From: Gemmatimonadaceae bacterium
GTDB lineage: Bacteria; Gemmatimonadota; Gemmatimonadetes; Gemmatimonadales; Gemmatimonadaceae
DNA length: 64,000 bases
Assembly: GCA_019637445.1 (NCBI GenBank)
Contig: JAHBVS010000001.1
Coordinates: 1,895,586-1,959,585 of the forward strand
Direction: 5' to 3'
A program made the position numbers and the translations under genes. Under the pieces are notes generated by a model that saw only the letters and a program-made list of their open reading frames with translations, was not told the DNA's origin and searched no databases. Positions 48,437-57,999 of the stretch are shown here, piece after piece (position 1 is the first letter of the stretch; each line of letters opens with the position of its first letter).

Positions 48437-48825
48437 GATCGTCAATACTGGGGTGCACACGTCCTAGTCGCTTGGAGGGAATTGCGCGCTTGTTCGCGGA
48501 GCCTGGGGAGCGGGCGACGGTGGTCAAATCCCGAAAGGGTGAGACAAGGGGTCGAACTGGTGGTGTTTGCGCCTCGACGTGGGTCTGGGGTACCGGCGCG
48601 CGCGACACCACCACCGGTCCAGAACGTCTCTCCGTCGCATAGCAGTATCCGCTGGATCCCTAGGTCGGTGTCAAGCGGACTCACGTGCCGCATCAGACCC
48701 AAGCGTGTCCCTGGAGCGCGGGCGTCTGTGGATCGGAACGAAGCTCCAACCCAGTAATGACGGGTGTAGGGTTTGTGCCGCAGCCGGGTTTCAGCCGAGG
48801 AGTCAGGGTCGATGTAGCATGAGGA

Positions 48826-49020
48826 GTGCATCGGCGACTGCCATTTAGACTGTCCTGTCTCGCATTACTGGCGACGCCCCTCGCTGCGCAGGCGCGTGCC
48901 ATCGCGCCATCGTCGCTGGACTTGTCGAGCGCGCGATGGCCCGGCCCAGGCAAGTACCGGATGGCTTCGCTTTGCGCACGCGGTATGGGCCGGCAAGATC
49001 ATGCAAGACATGCAGCGTAG
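48826..49020 (+). pseudogene. Possible remnant of a secreted-protein gene (signal peptide only)
   Basis: The gap 48437-49061 contains no intact gene. A GTG-started stretch encodes MHRRLPFRLSCLALLATPLA followed by AQARAIAPSS, a convincing Sec signal, then loses coherent sequence within about 30 codons. GAGGA stands just before the GTG. I read it as a truncated gene start. The stretch 48437-48825 shows nothing recognisable beyond the promoter area of the leftward hydrolase gene. Confidence 0.25.
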
Positions 49021-49061
49021 CATGCGAGACGCTCAGGACCTCGTCCAACTTCGAGGTGTGA

Positions 49062-50570
49062 ATGCAGGCCCGTGGATCCCTCCGTATCCTCTGCGCGCTT
49101 TGCTGCGCCCTTGTGGCAAGGTCAGCCCACGCCCAGATCGCGCAGTCCGATTACGCCGCGCGACGAACTGCCTTGGTGACCTCGCTCCCCACCGATGGCG
49201 TGTTGCTTGCCCTTGGCGCACGCGAGCCACGTGACAACCATCTCGCGTTCTGGCAGTCGCAGGACTTTCGCTACCTCACCGGATTCGATGAACCGGATGC
49301 GGCACTCGTGATGATACGGCGCGGAGGAGAGGTGCGCGGACTGCTGTTCGTACCACCACGGGATCCAGCCATGGAAGTGTGGACGGGCGCGCGCCTCGGG
49401 GTCGAGGGCGCCAGCGCTCGCACGGGACTCGAGGGGCGCGATGCGCGGACGCTGGACACCACGCTCGACTCGATTCTCTCGTCAATCGGTCGGGGGACGC
49501 TCTACGCGGTGGGCGACTTCGGCGACGCAACCGGTCCACAGACGCCTGACGATCAGCTTCTTGCGCAGCTTCGTGCGCGGCACCCCTCGCTCTCTGTCAG
49601 GGACGCGACCGCGAGCGTCCTCCGGCTGCGGTCGGTGAAGTCCGCGGCTGAGCAGGAGTTGCTGCGCACGGCGGCCGCTATTAGCGCTGCTGCGCACCGC
49701 GATGTTCTGGGGTCCATCGGACCGGGGCGCAACGAGTATGAGGTCGAGGCGCTGGCTGAATTCACATTCCGGCGCCAGGGCGCGGATGGGCCGGCCTACC
49801 CAAGCATCGTCGGGTCAGGGCCGAACTCCACGACGTTGCACTACAATCGCAACGACCGCTTCATGCAGGACGGCGAGCTCCTGCTGATGGACATGGCGGC
49901 ATCGTACGGCGCCTACACGGCGGACATCACGCGGACCGTTCCAGTGAACGGACGCTTCACGGAGGATCAGCGGGCGGTGTATGAGATCGTGCTTGAGGCC
50001 CTCGTGCACGCCGAAGGGCAGGTGCGGGCGGGTGCTCCCTGGAAGCAACCCTCCGACTCGGCCACTGCCGTGATCCAGCGTGGGCTCGCGCGTCTCGGAT
50101 TGATCGAGGCTCCGAATGCCACCTACGGGTGCGGCAGCGAGGAGCGACCACAGCGCTGTCCACAGGTCGCGCTCTACTACATGCACAGCTTGAGCCACGG
50201 GATCGGCCTCGATGTCCACGACCCGGACGTCTCCGCGCAGACGGGCATGATGACGCCCGGTAGCGCGTTCACTATCGAACCCGGCATCTACGTGCGCGCT
50301 GGCACCGTCGAGATCATCCCTGCGACTCGCGAGAATGCCGCGTTCCGGGCACGGATCGCGCCGGCGGTGCGCCGCTACGCGAATATCGGCGTGCGCATTG
50401 AGGATGACTATCTCATCACGGATGCGGGTGTGGAGCGCATCAGCGCAGGCGCGCCGCGCGAAGTCGAAGAGGTTGAGCGCGCTATGGCCACGCGGCGGCG
50501 GTCAGCTGTGCGGGATACGGCAATGGCGAGAGCGCGCGGATCGTTGCGCCCCGACGGCGCAACGAGATGA
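49062..50570 (+). CDS. Secreted Xaa-Pro aminopeptidase (M24B), second copy
   Basis: The 502-residue protein is a close paralog of the protein encoded at 5663-7156, with the same domain order and long identical stretches (for example GADGP, VGSGPNSTTLHYN). A Sec signal ends ARSAHAQ. Metal-ligand motifs are intact: MDMAASYGAYTADITRT, MHSLSHGIGLDVHDP, FTIEPGIYV and RIEDDYLIT. It should remove N-terminal residues before proline outside the cytoplasm. GAGG (49053-49056) lies six bases before the ATG. Unlike the first copy it sits in the gene-poor accessory part of the window and was probably acquired or duplicated separately. Confidence 0.92.
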   Translation: MQARGSLRILCALCCALVARSAHAQIAQSDYAARRTALVTSLPTDGVLLALGAREPRDNHLAFWQSQDFRYLTGFDEPDAALVMIRRGGEVRGLLFVPPRDPAMEVWTGARLGVEGASARTGLEGRDARTLDTTLDSILSSIGRGTLYAVGDFGDATGPQTPDDQLLAQLRARHPSLSVRDATASVLRLRSVKSAAEQELLRTAAAISAAAHRDVLGSIGPGRNEYEVEALAEFTFRRQGADGPAYPSIVGSGPNSTTLHYNRNDRFMQDGELLLMDMAASYGAYTADITRTVPVNGRFTEDQRAVYEIVLEALVHAEGQVRAGAPWKQPSDSATAVIQRGLARLGLIEAPNATYGCGSEERPQRCPQVALYYMHSLSHGIGLDVHDPDVSAQTGMMTPGSAFTIEPGIYVRAGTVEIIPATRENAAFRARIAPAVRRYANIGVRIEDDYLITDAGVERISAGAPREVEEVERAMATRRRSAVRDTAMARARGSLRPDGATR

Positions 50571-50922
50571 TGGACGACCGGTCCCGTCGTGCGACGCACT
50601 GCCTCAATACCACCACGGATTCTGGCGGCGCGACTTCTCCCGGTGCGCAGCGTCACGGTCCTCCCGCTGTCAGGACGATGCTGCACAGGCACGCATCACC
50701 GCCTGTGCGCTGGACACCGCGGCCGAACACCGCGCAGGAACCTTCGTCATCCGCGATGGTTGCATCGCTGCATGAGACACACCCGCGGGGACGCACGTAC
50801 CGGAGTCTCGACAGGGGAGCGGGCCGACGGAGAGAAGCGGGCTGCCAGTGCCGGCGCCGGAAGCCGGCGCGGCCCCGAGGTCTGTTCATCATCCCTGCTT
50901 CCCTCCGAGACACGGTGGCGCG
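50571..50922. terminator. Convergent intergenic region with GC hairpin
   Basis: No gene is seen between the two convergent stops. GCGCCGG-AAG-CCGGCGC (50854-50870) is a perfect seven-base-pair hairpin with a three-base loop and lies about 50 bp beyond the DUF885 stop. It may end transcription, but no U tract follows. Confidence 0.35.
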
Positions 50923-52641
50923 CTATGGTCGCGGCGCCGTCGACAGCTCCCTCTCAACCCAGCGGTCGAGCTTCTCTTGCAGGGACGCAAGCGTGATCGT
51001 TCCATCACGGATCACCTCGCGATTGAAGCGAGCCAGGTCGAAGCGTTTCCCGAGTCGTCGTGCGGCACCCGCGCGCGCGGCCAGGATCACGCGATATCCA
51101 ACAAAGTACGTCGCAAGCTGGCCCGGCAACGCCGCATGTCGATCGGCATAGTCGCCGGCTTGCACCCGCGTACGGCCACCGAGGACGAACATCGAGTCGA
51201 CGAGCTGCGTGCGCGTCCAACCACGCAGGTGCGCGCCCGCGTCGAGGTAGTAGGCCACGGCGACATCCAGCAGGTGTACGAGCTGTCCAATGCTGTCCAG
51301 CGGCGTGGCATAGAGCGCCATCTCGGCGCCAAGTCCCTCGGCGTAGATGCCCCATCCCTCGCTGAAGGCTGAGATGCCGATCGTGCGCATCACAGGGTGA
51401 ATCGACGTCGCCCGGGAAGCGGCGATTCGTTGCAGGTGGTGGCCCGGATAGGCCTCGTGTGCGACTGCGTTGCCGACGGCCATGCGCTCCGGACGTCCAA
51501 GATTCACGAGAAACCACGCGGGGCGGCTATGGTCGTCAGGAGCCCGCTGGTAGCTCGGCGGCACTCCTGCCCGCTCCTGGAACTCCGGGTAGGGAATCAC
51601 CGCGATCGACTCCGGCTCGAAACCCGCCACAACGCGAGGCGCCAGTCTTGCCGCCTGCGCGGTCATCGCTCGGTACGCCGCCAGCGTGGAGTCGCGCGAG
51701 GGAAAGACGAATCGCGGGTCGGACTTGAGCAGACGGATGCCGTCCGACACTGCGGCTCCGGTGAGTGCGCGCACGCTTGGCTCCAGCGCCCGGCGAACGC
51801 GGTCAATCTCCGTCCGCGCGTCGGCCATCAATGACTCAGGATCGCTGTCGACCGAGGTGCTCTGGCGGAGCAGGGCGCGATAGCACGCGATGCCTTCAGG
51901 CTGCTGCGAGAGCGAGCCGTCGCGGCGCGCCTGGGGCAAGTAGCTCGTCTCAAGCCAACGCGAGTAGTCGCGCGCTGCGGGAAAGATCTGCTCGCGAAGG
52001 ATGCGGAGGAACTCGTCGCGGAAGGCAGCGGACGTGTCGCGGGTGATCGGCGCGGCAAGCGGTGATGCCGCGACATCGTCGGTGGTCAGGTCTCGGAACT
52101 GGCGTATGGCCGTGGCAATCACCTGCTGGGACGAGACGTAACCTGAGTCAAGTCCGCGAGCAACAAGCGTGCGTTCGTCTGCGATGAAGGCCGGGAGCTC
52201 TCGTAGCGCGGCAAGTGCACGGTCTCGGCTGGCCGCGTCACCAACACGCACGTTGCGCGCCCAGTTCGAGGCACTGATGTGCCACCCGTTGAACTGACTC
52301 GGTGCATACCACAGATGCGTCCTGCAGACGTGGGTTCCCGCTCGGCCGGCGATGACCTCGGTTAGGTTGTCCAAGAGCAACCGCTCGTCGTCGTCGGCGA
52401 GTGCCGCGCGAGGAATGCTGGCGAGCATCGACCCCACACGGTTGGAGCGAAGACGGTTGGCGATGCGCGCGCTATCGCTTAGGTCAGGCCACGCCCGGGT
52501 GCGACCGTTCCCTTGCGTGAGGGCGACGAAACTGTCCGCAGCGACGCGTAGGTCGTCGCTGGGGCCGGTGGGGGCCATGGTGGCCGATGCGGTGAACGCG
52601 GGAGAGATTGCGACGGCGAGTGAGAGCAGGAGTGGGGTCAT
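50923..52641 (-). CDS. DUF885-family secreted metallopeptidase-like protein
   Basis: The 572-residue protein has a signal peptide (LLLSLAVAISPAFTASA) and the DUF885 fold. The diagnostic motif AHEAYPGHHLQ (HEAYPGH at 395-401), then FSEGWGIYAEGLGAEM about 25 residues later, supply a HExxxGH plus Glu metal site. The family is made of uncharacterised, probably zinc-dependent peptidases of about 550-600 residues. It is likely periplasmic or secreted. The ATG shown is the only one that retains the signal. A leftward alcohol dehydrogenase gene ends 71 bp upstream, so the two may be co-transcribed. Confidence 0.88.
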   Translation of the reverse strand: MTPLLLSLAVAISPAFTASATMAPTGPSDDLRVAADSFVALTQGNGRTRAWPDLSDSARIANRLRSNRVGSMLASIPRAALADDDERLLLDNLTEVIAGRAGTHVCRTHLWYAPSQFNGWHISASNWARNVRVGDAASRDRALAALRELPAFIADERTLVARGLDSGYVSSQQVIATAIRQFRDLTTDDVAASPLAAPITRDTSAAFRDEFLRILREQIFPAARDYSRWLETSYLPQARRDGSLSQQPEGIACYRALLRQSTSVDSDPESLMADARTEIDRVRRALEPSVRALTGAAVSDGIRLLKSDPRFVFPSRDSTLAAYRAMTAQAARLAPRVVAGFEPESIAVIPYPEFQERAGVPPSYQRAPDDHSRPAWFLVNLGRPERMAVGNAVAHEAYPGHHLQRIAASRATSIHPVMRTIGISAFSEGWGIYAEGLGAEMALYATPLDSIGQLVHLLDVAVAYYLDAGAHLRGWTRTQLVDSMFVLGGRTRVQAGDYADRHAALPGQLATYFVGYRVILAARAGAARRLGKRFDLARFNREVIRDGTITLASLQEKLDRWVERELSTAPRP

Positions 52642-52712
52642 GACGGCACGTGAAGCAAAACGTTGAGTGGAATGCGGAGCGTGGTCCGAACCCGGGAGGT
52701 GAAGCGTGCGAC

Positions 52713-53762
52713 CTACGGCGTGATTACGGTCCGCACCGGGGCGTGATAGGCGCGCAGCTCCGCTAGCACACTGTTGACGGCGCGAGCTTCCAGCGGAACC
52801 GTGCGCAGCGCGAGCACGTCAAGGGGAAGCAGCCCTCGAGCGGCCAAGTCCAGTAGCAGCGGGAGCTCGGCAACGAGATGATCATTGGACCCGAGCAACT
52901 CGGTCTCGCGCGCTAGGAAATCAGTGTAGGTATGCACCTGCACCGGCTCGCCAGCGAGCCCAATCGCCACGGCGCGCCCGTGAACGCCGAGAACGTCGAT
53001 GGCAAGCCGCGTGGTTGACGGCAACCCTGTGCAGTCGAGCGCAACATCCACGCCCTCGCCAGCTGTGGCGCTGCGGACCTCTGCCGCCGCATTTGCGTTG
53101 CGCGCATCTACCGGCCACGCGCCGAGCTGCGCCGCGAGGTGCAACTTGGTCTCGTCGGTGTCGAGTGCAATTACGGAGCGTGCCCCGAGCGCGAATGCGA
53201 TCTGGAGGGCGAGCATCCCGACGCCACCGACTCCGACGACTGCGACCGTCTCTCCGGAGCTGAAGCGCGAGCGGCTGATGGCATGGAATGCCGTGGCTCC
53301 GGCGCACATTAGGATTGCCCCCTGCGCAAAGCTCACCGCCTCAGGGAGCCGAATCGCATTCACCGCCGGTACCACGATATGCTCCGCGAAGCCGCCGTCG
53401 TGCGTGAGCCCGATCATCCCGTATGCATCGCAGAACTGTTCGCGTCCGCGCCGGCAGGAGGCGCAATCGCCGCAGCTCAGCACATAGTGCACACAGACGC
53501 GTTGCCCAAGGCGCTCTTCGGGAACACCGTTGCCCACGGCGACGATGACACCGGCGATCTCATGACCGAGAATGAGCGGCCAATGAGCGACCGGGGAGTG
53601 GCCGGTGCGATAGTGCTCGTCGGAGTGGCAGATGCCAGCAGCACGGACGGCAATGAGCACCTCGTCTCTGCCAGGTGCCCGTAGCGGCATGTCGACGAGC
53701 GACAGTTCCTGGCCGATGGCAGGAAGTACGAGTGCGCACGAAGAGGTGGGCGGGGGTGGCAT
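52713..53762 (-). CDS. Zinc-dependent alcohol dehydrogenase
   Basis: The 349-residue protein is a classical zinc medium-chain dehydrogenase. The catalytic-zinc residues lie in AGICHSDEHYRTGH and ILGHEIAGVIVAVG, the structural-zinc cysteines in SCGDCASCRRGREQFC, and the cofactor loop in VAVVGVGGVGMLALQIA, with Asp after the second strand (ALDTDE) suggesting NAD. It interconverts an alcohol and an aldehyde or ketone; the substrate is not known. The ATG start is unambiguous. It precedes the DUF885 gene on the same strand. About 900 bp without recognisable genes separate it from the AraC-type regulator, which could nevertheless control it. Confidence 0.92.
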   Translation of the reverse strand: MPPPPTSSCALVLPAIGQELSLVDMPLRAPGRDEVLIAVRAAGICHSDEHYRTGHSPVAHWPLILGHEIAGVIVAVGNGVPEERLGQRVCVHYVLSCGDCASCRRGREQFCDAYGMIGLTHDGGFAEHIVVPAVNAIRLPEAVSFAQGAILMCAGATAFHAISRSRFSSGETVAVVGVGGVGMLALQIAFALGARSVIALDTDETKLHLAAQLGAWPVDARNANAAAEVRSATAGEGVDVALDCTGLPSTTRLAIDVLGVHGRAVAIGLAGEPVQVHTYTDFLARETELLGSNDHLVAELPLLLDLAARGLLPLDVLALRTVPLEARAVNSVLAELRAYHAPVRTVITP

Positions 53763-54664
53763 GGCCTGATAGTGAGTCGGGCGGTCGGCTCCCGCTAGGA
53801 GAGTGTTGCGCTAGACCCGCCGGGTCATGGAGCGCAAGACTCTTCAAGCGTGCGATCGCCGAGTGCGGTACATCGACTCATTCTTCGACTCCGGCGGCGA
53901 GTGCCGTCAAATCGACGCGTCCTCCTGGCACGTGGTGCATTCGCGCTCACTACGACTGGACGTGGGATGCGTCGCTCGGACCGATCGTCGATGGCGGCGG
54001 AGCATAGACTCGGCGACTGTATCGTCGACGATGGAGACGCAGCGGCTCCCCAGGCTTCCGTCGATGACTCGTGGCTCAATCGCATCAGCGGCAATCGCGC
54101 GCAGGTCGTCGACGCACCGCGTCACCTGAACGGCGGCATCCTGGCCGCGGTCTAGAACTTTCTGAAGGCCATGACGCGTCCGCATGACGCGTCGGCGTCC
54201 GACGTGGTCCGTGGTCCCGATTCTTGTGCTCCTTGGTACGGCAATCGCTCCTGCAATGTCGGATCAGCTGCGGACCGGATTCAGGTTTGGCGAGAGGCTC
54301 GACGTCGCCGATCCGTTGGTGAACGAGAAGTCGCGTTGGAATCCGTGGCTACATGAGCGCGACCCGGCGAGCACGATGGCGAGGATGCGCCTCGACACGC
54401 TGCCGAGCGCGGGCTGATACATCTGGTCTGCAACAACACGTCCGGGGTTGGAGCAACAGGCTCGCGCGTGACGTGAGTCCCACGCGGATGCCGCATACGA
54501 TGCGCTCGTCGCGAGGCTGATTTCCGGTTCGATCGTTGTTCCCGAAGCAGTGGCGGCGATTCATCTCGCAGAGGCTTCCGGCGCGGGGGCTACGGCGACG
54601 TCGGCGGATAGGCATGGGCCGGCGCGCGGCGCTTCGCCCCGCGCCTGGGTGGTGCCTGGCCGTC
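53763..54664. other. Gene-poor region with a possible small secreted ORF
   Basis: No recognised gene is present. The best candidate is a plus-strand ATG frame at 54184-54417 (77 residues) with a signal-like start MTRRRPTWSVVPILVLLGTA and a charged tail. It has no known relatives that I can name. A ten-base direct repeat ATGACGCGTC occurs at 54171-54180 and 54184-54193, spaced by three bases. The rest has short, mutually conflicting frames and looks like degenerate sequence. Confidence 0.3.
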
Positions 54665-55486
54665 CTAGCCGGCGTTCCGTCGAACGGCGGCGCGATACTC
54701 ATTTGGCGACATTCCGAACACCTGCACAAACGCCCGCGTGAAGTGGCTATGGTCGGCGAAGCAAAGGTCATGCGCCACTGAGCTGATCGTACGATTCGTC
54801 CTCAGCATCGCCCGCGCGCTGTCCACACGGCGCTGCAGCGCATAGGCATACGGCGACGCCCCGAGCTGTCCGGTGAAGGCACGGCAGAGATGGAATGGAC
54901 TCACCGCGCAGGCGGTGGCGAGCTCTGGCAACGACCAACGCCGTTCAGGCTCGGCGTCAATCATCGCCTTGGCGCGGGCGACGGCGTCGGTCGTGGCGTG
55001 CCGGGCAATCCGACGTGGTGCATGCGCGCGCTCGACCACTGGAGCAAGCTCGGTCATCAGGCCCGCAAGAGCCGACAGCGCGCCGTCGCAGTCGCCTGCG
55101 GCCTCGAGATCGTGGTGCATCTCGCGAACCCGCTTGGCGAGCAGCGGGTCGCGATGCACCACCGAGGTGGCCGCGACGCCTGGCCGCAGCGCTGGCGCGG
55201 CGATGGTCTCGTACTGCTGACGTGAAAGGTAGAGTGCGCGGTACTCCCAAGGGGAACTGCCAAGTACCTGCGCGGCGTGCACCACGTTGGGGGGAATCAG
55301 TAGCACACACCCAGCAAGAAAGTGATCAATGCCAGATGGACCACTGCCAATCGCCTCGCCTGACTCCGTCGTGGCGAGTACGGCGTAGTCATGCGTGTGC
55401 GGCACGAAGCGCTGCGCGCGGTAGGACGCGGTCAACAGCTCGACCCCGGCCTTCGGCAGAATTCGATACTGTCGCGGGTGTCTCAC
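54665..55486 (-). CDS. AraC-family transcriptional regulator
   Basis: The 273-residue protein has an N-terminal cupin-like arabinose-binding domain (RFVPHTHDYAVLATTESGEA, CVLLIPPNVVHAAQVL) and a C-terminal double helix-turn-helix (LPELATACAVSPFHLCRAFT, then ISSVAHDLCFADHSHFTRAF and FGMSPNEYR). It should activate or repress genes in response to a small ligand bound by the cupin. The GTG at 55486 follows GGAG by six bases on the message and is preferred to a TTG four codons earlier. Its target is unknown; the alcohol dehydrogenase gene downstream on the same strand is one candidate. Confidence 0.9.
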   Translation of the reverse strand: MRHPRQYRILPKAGVELLTASYRAQRFVPHTHDYAVLATTESGEAIGSGPSGIDHFLAGCVLLIPPNVVHAAQVLGSSPWEYRALYLSRQQYETIAAPALRPGVAATSVVHRDPLLAKRVREMHHDLEAAGDCDGALSALAGLMTELAPVVERAHAPRRIARHATTDAVARAKAMIDAEPERRWSLPELATACAVSPFHLCRAFTGQLGASPYAYALQRRVDSARAMLRTNRTISSVAHDLCFADHSHFTRAFVQVFGMSPNEYRAAVRRNAG

Positions 55487-55710
55487 GGACGGCTCCAAGC
55501 GTAGCGGTACGTTGTTCCGACACTAACTACGGGGGAACGCGTTGCTTTGTTGCGAGCCGCCTCACCCGTGCTGCCAAATTGCCATCCGGCCGCGCGCGCC
55601 ACAGTCCTCGCGTGGGCTCGATTCCGCAAGGCGATGCAAGGCAGCTTGCCGTCGGGCGGCATTCTTGCCCCGGATATTCCTGACCGCCGCCCATTCTTGA
55701 GCTGCAAGCC

Positions 55711-55755
55711 TAGCCAGTCTAGCCACCCTAGCCACCCTAGCCACCCTAGCCACCC
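55711..55755. repeat. Five tandem copies of a nine-base repeat
   Basis: TAGCCACCC occurs four times in exact tandem (55720-55755) after one variant copy TAGCCAGTC (55711-55719). The array is followed two bases later by the palindrome AGAGCGCTCT (55758-55767). CTAG is rare in most bacterial DNA, which makes the array conspicuous. It lies in non-coding DNA between the AraC gene and a pseudogene. Confidence 0.8.
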
Positions 55756-55849
55756 TCAGAGCGCTCTAAGAGCCGGACGGTCCACACTCCAGCGGTGCGT
55801 ACCTGGCGCGGCCACCGGCCCCTTCGGCGACTCGCGCCCGCGATGCGCT

Positions 55850-56790
55850 GGTCACAGAGTCCGCAACTCCTGTCGCGGCTGAGCTGCCGCACGATCTGAT
55901 CGTCGCACCCCATCGGTCTGTCGTCGTCACCGGGATGCCATCAGCGCGAGTCTACGTGCTCGACCCTGCCACGGGTGCCATCGACAGCGAGCCCATTCCA
56001 GTCCCGGCCGCGAACCGGCGCGCGCTCCACATGGATGCCGATGGCACCTGGTGGGTGGCGCTCGGAGGCCCGGGTCTGGTGGCCAGGCGCTCGCCTGCCG
56101 GCGACTGGGTCACGCACGACGAGGCACTGTATGCCCACTGCGTTGCCCGGGACGCCTCAGGCGTGTGGGACAACGGCCGCTTTACCGGACATCCCAGAGT
56201 CCTGATGCACGTGAACGCCACGCCGGGCGCGACAACACGCGCTGAGCTGCCCGCCGCGACGCCAGCGGGTGTCAGCCCCATACCGCACGAGGTCCGTACC
56301 GGTCCCGGTGGTCGATTTGGATGAGCGAGCTGCATGGCGGCCGCGTCGTGACGTAGGACCCGCGCGCTGGCCCGCGCAGTACCTTCGAGATGCCGATCTC
56401 ACATTGCGAGCGACGCCGCCTCGACGTAGCGGGCGACGGCGTCGTCCCGATTCCTCTCGACGCCGCCCGTGAGGTAGTCCCATTGGATCCAAGTACGGGG
56501 CGTCTCACGCGCCACCCGCTACCCGACCGCAATGCGCTGCCGTGCGTGGTGCGAGTGATGCGCGGAACGCGGTGTGGGCCGCTACCGGAACGAGCCACGC
56601 CGTGCGGCACGCGGCCCCCGCCGGGTCCACCTTCCGTTTCCGCTGGCGGAGCGGTGCGGTGACGTTCGTGCGAGCCTCCTGCGGCCTGACCGACACCCGT
56701 CACGCGCGCCAGCCGGCGATGCGACCGATGTGGTGCGACGGAGACTCCGGTCACGCGGAGCGACAGGAGGCCGGGGCAAAGGCCCGGAAT
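55850..56790 (+). pseudogene. Decayed Vgb/streptogramin-lyase-like beta-propeller gene
   Basis: Propeller blades appear in order but in changing frames. The first frame (about 55850-56324) reads VYVLDPATGAIDSEPIPVPA, DGTWWVALGGPGLV, HCVARDASGVWDNG and IPHEVRTGPGGRFG. A second piece (about 56325-56560) continues with SELHGGRVV, a stop, FEMPISHCERRRLDVAGDGV, LDPSTGRLTRHPLPD and ALPCVVRV. A third frame (about 56555-56650) gives AVWAATGTSHAVRH and STFRFR. This order of motifs matches virginiamycin-B-lyase-like (Vgb) NHL propellers of about 300 residues. Two or more frameshifts and stops make it non-functional. The limits are approximate. True streptogramin lyase activity of the ancestor should not be assumed, since most relatives are generic propellers. 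Confidence 0.65.
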
Positions 56791-57224
56791 CGTGCAGGAC
56801 AAACAAGGTTGGCGCAGTCGCTGCGCTGGCAACGCGCACTGTGTGCACGCAAGAATCTCCTAGAGAATCCCACCGTGAAGGTGCAGCGTGATTCCATGTC
56901 AACAGGGGGTAGTCGGGTGCGTCCTCACGATCCAATCCCGCATCAGACGGGCGTTGCGAGCGCTGCATCTGCCGCGTCCAGTGTCTCCAAACCCGAGCGT
57001 AACGCGGACGCGCTGGCGCTGGCCTTCGGTGCAGCGCGCGGTGGACTCGCGACGCGCGTCATGGCGCTCCGGGTGCAGGCGTCGCTGGGAAGCGCACTCG
57101 CGCCACGGGCACATCGCCGCGAAGCCAAGGCGCCCTGTGTGCCGTTCGCGAAGTCGATGCAAGCAGGGCGCGAATCCCAGGCCGATGCGCACAGAACCAC
57201 ACCTAGGACGCATAGAGTCGTCCA
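56791..57224. other. Intergenic region
   Basis: Nothing recognisable is encoded. It contains the second copy of the decamer CACACCTAGG (57198-57207), 18 bp before the next start codon, where it may be part of a promoter or operator. Confidence 0.4.
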
Positions 57225-57998
57225 ATGAAACTGCCCGCTCTCGCCGTCCTCATCGCGACCGCATTCACCGCCGAGGTTGCGGCTCAGTCGATTGACACGA
57301 TTTTCGCGGAGGTCGGCCATTCGGCCATCGACGGTCGCTTGATGAAGCCGCACGCCGCGCGCGTCCGTGTCTACCGCGGCGATACGCTTACCTCACAGTG
57401 GCTGAACGAACTCACGATCGGCGACAGCGCCGGACAGCCAATCATGCGGTGGGTGACAACCAGCGAACCCGTGCCGGGATTCCCCGGCCGAGTGCTGAGC
57501 GTGCTTCGGCAGACCTACAATGCACGCACTCTCGCGCCACTGGGCTACTCGACCACTGCAAGCAACGGTGCCTTCGTGCGCGTCGCGATCGATGGCCGAT
57601 TCGTCACCGGCACGCGGCGCACCGCAGTCGATACCACGACGATACGTGTCCGAGACCCGATCCCCCGCCTTGGATTCTTCGCTGGCGCCTCAGACCTCGT
57701 GCCGATTGCCGCAGGGCTGCGCCATGGCAGTGTGATGGTCGCGCCCGTCTGGAATCCACTGAACGCCGGAATGACGGAGGACCGGGTCTTCACGGTGCGT
57801 GGCGACACGGCAGTCATGGTGGAGGGTCGGTTGGTGCGGTCAACGCAGGTCGAGGAGTGGCGACGCACGAACGGAACGCTCTACGCGACCTGGTACTTAC
57901 TGTTGGAGTCGCCGTATATGGTCTACGGTGAGCTGCCGCTGCCAGACGGCCGCGTCCAGCGGATCACCGAGGTGGAGGTACCGCCGCGAAAGCCGTAG
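57225..57998 (+). CDS. Secreted protein of unknown function
   Basis: The 257-residue protein has a Sec signal (LPALAVLIATAFTAEVAAQS). The mature part is beta-rich, with repeated segments such as MRWVTTSEPVPGFPGRVLSV and YATWYLLLESPYMVYGELPL, and ends ITEVEVPPRKP. The pattern of consecutive strands with Thr/Arg-rich ends resembles lipocalin- or DUF3108-like extracytoplasmic proteins, but I cannot name a family. The ATG is the natural start of the signal. It stands alone, with 400 bp of apparently degenerate sequence behind it. Confidence 0.68.
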   Translation: MKLPALAVLIATAFTAEVAAQSIDTIFAEVGHSAIDGRLMKPHAARVRVYRGDTLTSQWLNELTIGDSAGQPIMRWVTTSEPVPGFPGRVLSVLRQTYNARTLAPLGYSTTASNGAFVRVAIDGRFVTGTRRTAVDTTTIRVRDPIPRLGFFAGASDLVPIAAGLRHGSVMVAPVWNPLNAGMTEDRVFTVRGDTAVMVEGRLVRSTQVEEWRRTNGTLYATWYLLLESPYMVYGELPLPDGRVQRITEVEVPPRKP

Positions 57999-57999
57999 C

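Noticed and set aside
54424-54660. A possible dehydrogenase tail reading VVPEAVAAIHLAEASGA
   Set aside because: It faintly resembles quinone-oxidoreductase C-termini, but it is too short and lacks the rest of the fold.
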